Positions 61,440 to 64,000 of a DNA stretch of 64,000 nt are shown here, in pieces. A program made the translations under genes and the position numbers. Positions within the stretch are counted from its first letter, which is position 1; each line of letters starts with the position of its first letter. The notes under the pieces were generated by a model, which saw only the letters and a list, made by a program, of their open reading frames with translations, did no database searches and was not told where the DNA came from. The stretch is from Streptomyces sp. NBC_00234 (lineage in GTDB: Bacteria > Actinomycetota > Actinomycetes > Streptomycetales > Streptomycetaceae): positions 7,874,001-7,938,000 of the forward strand of contig NZ_CP108101.1 in assembly GCF_036195325.1 (NCBI RefSeq). The letters run 5' to 3'.

Positions 61440-62087
61440 TCACTTCGACATGATGAAGTCCAGGGCGGCGCCGGAGGCCGTCGTCCAGTAGGTGACCAGT
61501 TGACCGTCGTCCGCGTACAGCGTGGCGACGGGCATGGGGACGTCGATCGGCTCGCCCGCCGTGCTGCCGACCTCGTTGCCGTGGAGGGTCAGGCTGATGG
61601 TGGTCGCCTCGTACTCGTCCCTGGCGCCTCCGGCGACGAGCAGAGCGGCGTGCGCCTCCTCGCCCGGAGCGAGGGTCATGGGCTTGCCCGGGTCCGGGCT
61701 GCTGTCCTTGATCACGGGGGTCGGGGCCTGCGCGTCACCGATCTCCACCCAGGGGTGGTGGTAGACGTTGCACTTCTTGTCACCGGCGTTCTGGACGGTG
61801 AGGAGGAGATGCCGGGCGCCCTCGTCGTCCGGGGACTCCTTCGTCGCGGAGACCGCGAGGTCCTCCTGGGTGCAGGCGGCGACGGCGCCGACGTCGCCCG
61901 AACCGCCGCCCGGCTTCGCCGAACTCGTCGCGCTCGGCCGGTCCGAGGGCTGGGCGCCGTCCGAGTCCTCGGCCGCGCCCGGCTCGCAGGCCGTGGACGC
62001 GAGCAGCGCGGCGACCGTCGCGGCCCCGAGGGCGTAGGACTTCCAGCCCCTGGCGATCCTGGTGTTCTTGCCGGCAGCACTGTTCAT
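61440..62087 (-). CDS. DUF4232-type lipoprotein
   Basis: A 215-residue secreted lipoprotein: basic N-terminus, hydrophobic run, then lipobox LLASTAC, with Cys the lipidated residue, followed by a Ser/Ala/Gly/Pro linker. The mature domain (about 70-215) is beta-rich with ACTQEDLAVSATKE, HLLLTVQNAGDKKCNVYHHP and GEEAHAALLVAGG, typical of DUF4232. Extracellular, function unknown. Confidence 0.87.
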   Translation of the reverse strand: MNSAAGKNTRIARGWKSYALGAATVAALLASTACEPGAAEDSDGAQPSDRPSATSSAKPGGGSGDVGAVAACTQEDLAVSATKESPDDEGARHLLLTVQNAGDKKCNVYHHPWVEIGDAQAPTPVIKDSSPDPGKPMTLAPGEEAHAALLVAGGARDEYEATTISLTLHGNEVGSTAGEPIDVPMPVATLYADDGQLVTYWTTASGAALDFIMSK

Positions 62088-62240
62088 GGTGGTCCCCCGT
62101 GGTCAACCGAGCGCGGTCGCTCTCGACTCCCGACCGTGAGCCGAGTGTGCACCAGGAACTGCCCTCAACCCGTTGGCCTCGTACGCCTGTTACCGAGCGC
62201 GGACAAGGATGGGGCTGTTCCGTCGGAAGATCCCGATGCG

Positions 62241-62297
62241 GCCGGACGTCGGGCCGGTCGCATCGACCGCCGGGGCCGAAGCCGCCCGACGTCCGGC
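62241..62297. terminator. Hairpin after the 62306 gene
   Basis: Perfect 14-bp arms GCCGGACGTCGGGC (62241-62254) and GCCCGACGTCCGGC (62284-62297), with a second small hairpin CGGTCG-CAT-CGACCG inside the loop. It lies 9 bases past the stop of the gene ending at 62306. Confidence 0.75.
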
Positions 62298-62305
62298 CGA
62301 GGACC

Positions 62306-63004
62306 TCAGGCGCGCGCCGCTGCGGCGGCGATGATCCAGTTCCTGAACTCGACGGCGTAGTGCCGGAGGTGATGCTCCAGGACGTCCTTCGGGCAACTGG
62401 CGGGCACGTAGACCGTCAGGCTCGCGGTGAAACCGTCGGCGGTGTCACCGAACTGGGTCAGTGCCCGTCCGACGACCGTGCCGTCGGACAGGAAGAGGTT
62501 CGACGACATCTTGTGCGGAAACTCGGACTCCGGGAGGAGCTCGGCCGCGTCCGCGGCCCAGGCCATCGCGTCCGTTCCCCAGCCGCCCATGTAGAAGGAA
62601 CAGACGTGGGGGCCGATGTTCTCCACCACGTTGAACGATCCGTCGGCGCCGGGAGCCATCACGTAGTGCTCGGGGTGCGCCTCCAGGAGTGCGCTCTCGT
62701 CGCCTGCGAAGGCATTCTCCATCCAGGCCAGGAATTCGCCCGAGGTGAGGCCCTGCGTCGCGAGAACCGTCGTGCCTGCCGTGAAGCCGCCGGCGGAGGC
62801 GCGCGCACTGTCTCGCAGGAAGGCGTTGCCTTCCTCGATGTCCGCGGCCAGCAGGTCGAGCAGGCCCTGGCGCCCCAGCCGCGTCCTGAAGCGGTCCAGG
62901 GCGCGGCGGGCGTAGAACAGCTCGAAGTCGTCGATGCTCCCGAAGCCGGTGGGCCCCGACTCGAGCGTCACGGTCACGGGCGGGGTGAACCGGTTGTCGG
63001 TCAT
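62306..63004 (-). CDS. Unknown protein controlled by a divergent TetR regulator
   Basis: A 232-residue cytosolic protein with GGAGGT before its ATG. It has DFELFYARRALDRFRTRLGRQGLLDLLAADIEEG, then AGGFTAGTTVLATQGLTSGEF, MGGWGTDAMAWAADAAELL and LEHHLRHYAVEFRNWIIAAA. There is no signal peptide and no recognised domain; an alpha/beta fold of some 230 residues with a Gly-rich centre. The palindrome just upstream of its ribosome site points to repression by the neighbouring TetR. Confidence 0.65.
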   Translation of the reverse strand: MTDNRFTPPVTVTLESGPTGFGSIDDFELFYARRALDRFRTRLGRQGLLDLLAADIEEGNAFLRDSARASAGGFTAGTTVLATQGLTSGEFLAWMENAFAGDESALLEAHPEHYVMAPGADGSFNVVENIGPHVCSFYMGGWGTDAMAWAADAAELLPESEFPHKMSSNLFLSDGTVVGRALTQFGDTADGFTASLTVYVPASCPKDVLEHHLRHYAVEFRNWIIAAAAARA

Positions 63005-63020
63005 GGTCGAACCTCCAGTT

Positions 63021-63052
63021 AAAATGCGAATGCGAATTCACATTCACGTTTT
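63021..63052. promoter_or_regulatory. Imperfect 32-bp palindrome, probable TetR operator
   Basis: Core GAATGCGAATTCACATTC is centred on GAATTC; left and right arms agree at 13 of 16 positions. It is in the divergent gap between the unknown gene start (63004) and the TetR start (63123), directly upstream of the ribosome site of the former. Confidence 0.75.
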
Positions 63053-63122
63053 GAGGGTATCCGGAGGGGTGCGCCCCTTGTCAAGAGATCGTGCTGAAGC
63101 CGCCGCCGATACGATGCGAGGC

Positions 63123-63773
63123 ATGACCGATGAGCCCGACCGCCTCCTGCGCTACCGAGAACCCCAGCAGGCGCGCAGCGCCGCGACACTGGCTCGCGTA
63201 CTGCAGGCGGCCGAGGAAATCGCCTCCTTGTCCGGCCTGGAGGAGATGACGATCAGCGGCGTCGCAGAACGCGCCGGTGTCTCGGTCGGTACTATCTACC
63301 GCCGTTTCGAAGACAAGGAACAGCTGATCACCGCCCTGACCGAGCGGATGCTGGAACGGCGCGAGGCGTACGTCGCCGAGCAACTGCACGCGGCCGAGCC
63401 CTCGCTCGAAGGCGTCATGGGCGCTTACGCGCACGCGCTGCTGCAGTCCTTCGCCGACAGCAACAACCTCTTCCCCGAGCTGCTGCGCGCGCGGGGAAGC
63501 AGGTCACTGGACCGCGGGGCCCGCACCATCACCGAACTCCACCGCCTTCTGCTCGACGCGGCAGCCCCGTACGCCGACGAGGTCCGGCGCTCCGATCCGC
63601 AGGCGGCGCTGGACACCGCGGCCCGCGCCATCCTCGGCGCCTGCTTCCACAACTCCGTACGCCCCGACCCCGCTGACGAGCCAGCCGCCAGGCGTCGGTA
63701 CGGGGACGAGCTCAGCGACATGGCGATCGCGTACCTCCGCACCCCCGACCGCCGCCGCACCGCCCACACCTGA
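63123..63773 (+). CDS. TetR/AcrR-family regulator
   Basis: A 216-residue TetR protein with HTH MTISGVAERAGVSVGTIYRRFEDKEQLITAL and a helical C-terminal ligand domain. A start at 63114 (three codons upstream) is also possible. Divergent from an unknown gene with a palindromic operator in between, so likely represses that gene and itself. Followed by a strong hairpin. Confidence 0.92.
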   Translation: MTDEPDRLLRYREPQQARSAATLARVLQAAEEIASLSGLEEMTISGVAERAGVSVGTIYRRFEDKEQLITALTERMLERREAYVAEQLHAAEPSLEGVMGAYAHALLQSFADSNNLFPELLRARGSRSLDRGARTITELHRLLLDAAAPYADEVRRSDPQAALDTAARAILGACFHNSVRPDPADEPAARRRYGDELSDMAIAYLRTPDRRRTAHT

Positions 63774-63802
63774 GCCGCTCGACGTCCTGGGCGGTCAGCG
63801 GG

Positions 63803-63852
63803 TGTGGTCGGGTAGCCGGGTCACGGCAACGCGATCCGGCTACCCGACCACA
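63803..63852. terminator. Hairpin terminator after the TetR gene
   Basis: Perfect 17-bp arms TGTGGTCGGGTAGCCGG and CCGGCTACCCGACCACA with a 16-base loop. Also positioned to end the gene entering from the right edge. Confidence 0.85.
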
Positions 63853-63903
63853 GTGGGTGTGACTGTGCACGCCAGTTGGCGCTGTCCGTCAACTCGCGCC
63901 GGA

Positions 63904-64000
63904 TCAGCGGGACGAGTGGGTGGTGTGGGCGGCGTTGAGGAGGGTGCGCAGCCGCAGGCCGTCGGGGGCGACTGCGGTGATGAGTGCGGCGGGGCCTGCG
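63904..64000 (-). CDS. 3' end of a gene cut by the right edge
   Basis: A minus-strand open frame with stop at 63904, whose 31 visible codons end in HTTHSSR. Too short to assign. Its high third-position GC and the facing hairpin suggest it is a real gene end. Confidence 0.35.
   Translation of the reverse strand, partial: AGPAALITAVAPDGLRLRTLLNAAHTTHSSR

Overview
The window is very GC-rich, uses GTG starts often, has strong GC-biased codon use, and carries several actinomycete signatures: a cvnABCD conservon, a MHYT protein, PadR/TetR/GAF regulators, an L-rhamnose operon of actinobacterial type and a SNF2-SWIM gene pair. It reads as a segment of a Streptomyces chromosome (genus is inference; species not determinable). 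I saw no rRNA, tRNA, CRISPR array or intact mobile element.

Layout. 1-1.7 kb: a coupled methyltransferase / polysaccharide deacetylase pair, cut by the left edge. 1.9-2.6 kb: two decayed tyrosine-recombinase tails. 2.7-8 kb: ExaC-type aldehyde dehydrogenase with a GAF/winged-helix regulator, a Tat-exported amidase and an esterase-like phytase-family protein. 8-13.5 kb: NH3-dependent NAD synthetase, then a translationally coupled SNF2 helicase and SWIM zinc-finger protein. 13.6-19.3 kb: membrane desaturase, small membrane protein, MpaB-type oxygenase, a PadR / hydrolase divergon and a methyltransferase. 19.4-26.6 kb: a conservon (sensor kinase, roadblock, DUF742, small GTPase), with a MHYT membrane protein upstream and a second roadblock protein and a DUF6397-like protein downstream. 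26.6-33.4 kb: acetyltransferase, 3-hydroxyisobutyryl-CoA hydrolase-like protein and the rhaI / aldolase-dehydrogenase / rhaB operon behind two LacI-like operators.

33.5-43 kb: ArsR-SRPBCC regulator with an operator inside its promoter, small unknown genes including a coupled exported/cytosolic pair, a Cys-rich pentapeptide-repeat protein, an SRPBCC protein, an F420-reductase-like enzyme, a GH25 lysozyme, AdhP-type alcohol dehydrogenase and a solitary cytochrome oxidase subunit I. 43-53.8 kb: LtrA, VOC and FUSC proteins, an ECF sigma factor fused to its own zinc anti-sigma motif, a membrane anchor and an extracellular CAP domain, a CsbD protein, a PP2C phosphatase with a MASE1 sensor, an orphan AbiEii-type nucleotidyltransferase and a membrane protein. 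53.8-64 kb: MFS / GlxA-type divergon, a NADAR-domain protein, a DUF1304-TetR operon with a double palindromic operator, a TrmO remnant, another MFS exporter, a lipoprotein, and a TetR gene divergent from an unknown gene.

Most of the window is house-keeping or regulatory accessory DNA. The most unusual items are the sigma/ZAS/CAP fusion at 46.9-48.5 kb, the NADAR protein with an extra N-terminal domain, and several well-preserved operators (PadR, ArsR, two TetR, two LacI-like sites) that can be paired with adjacent genes from sequence alone.
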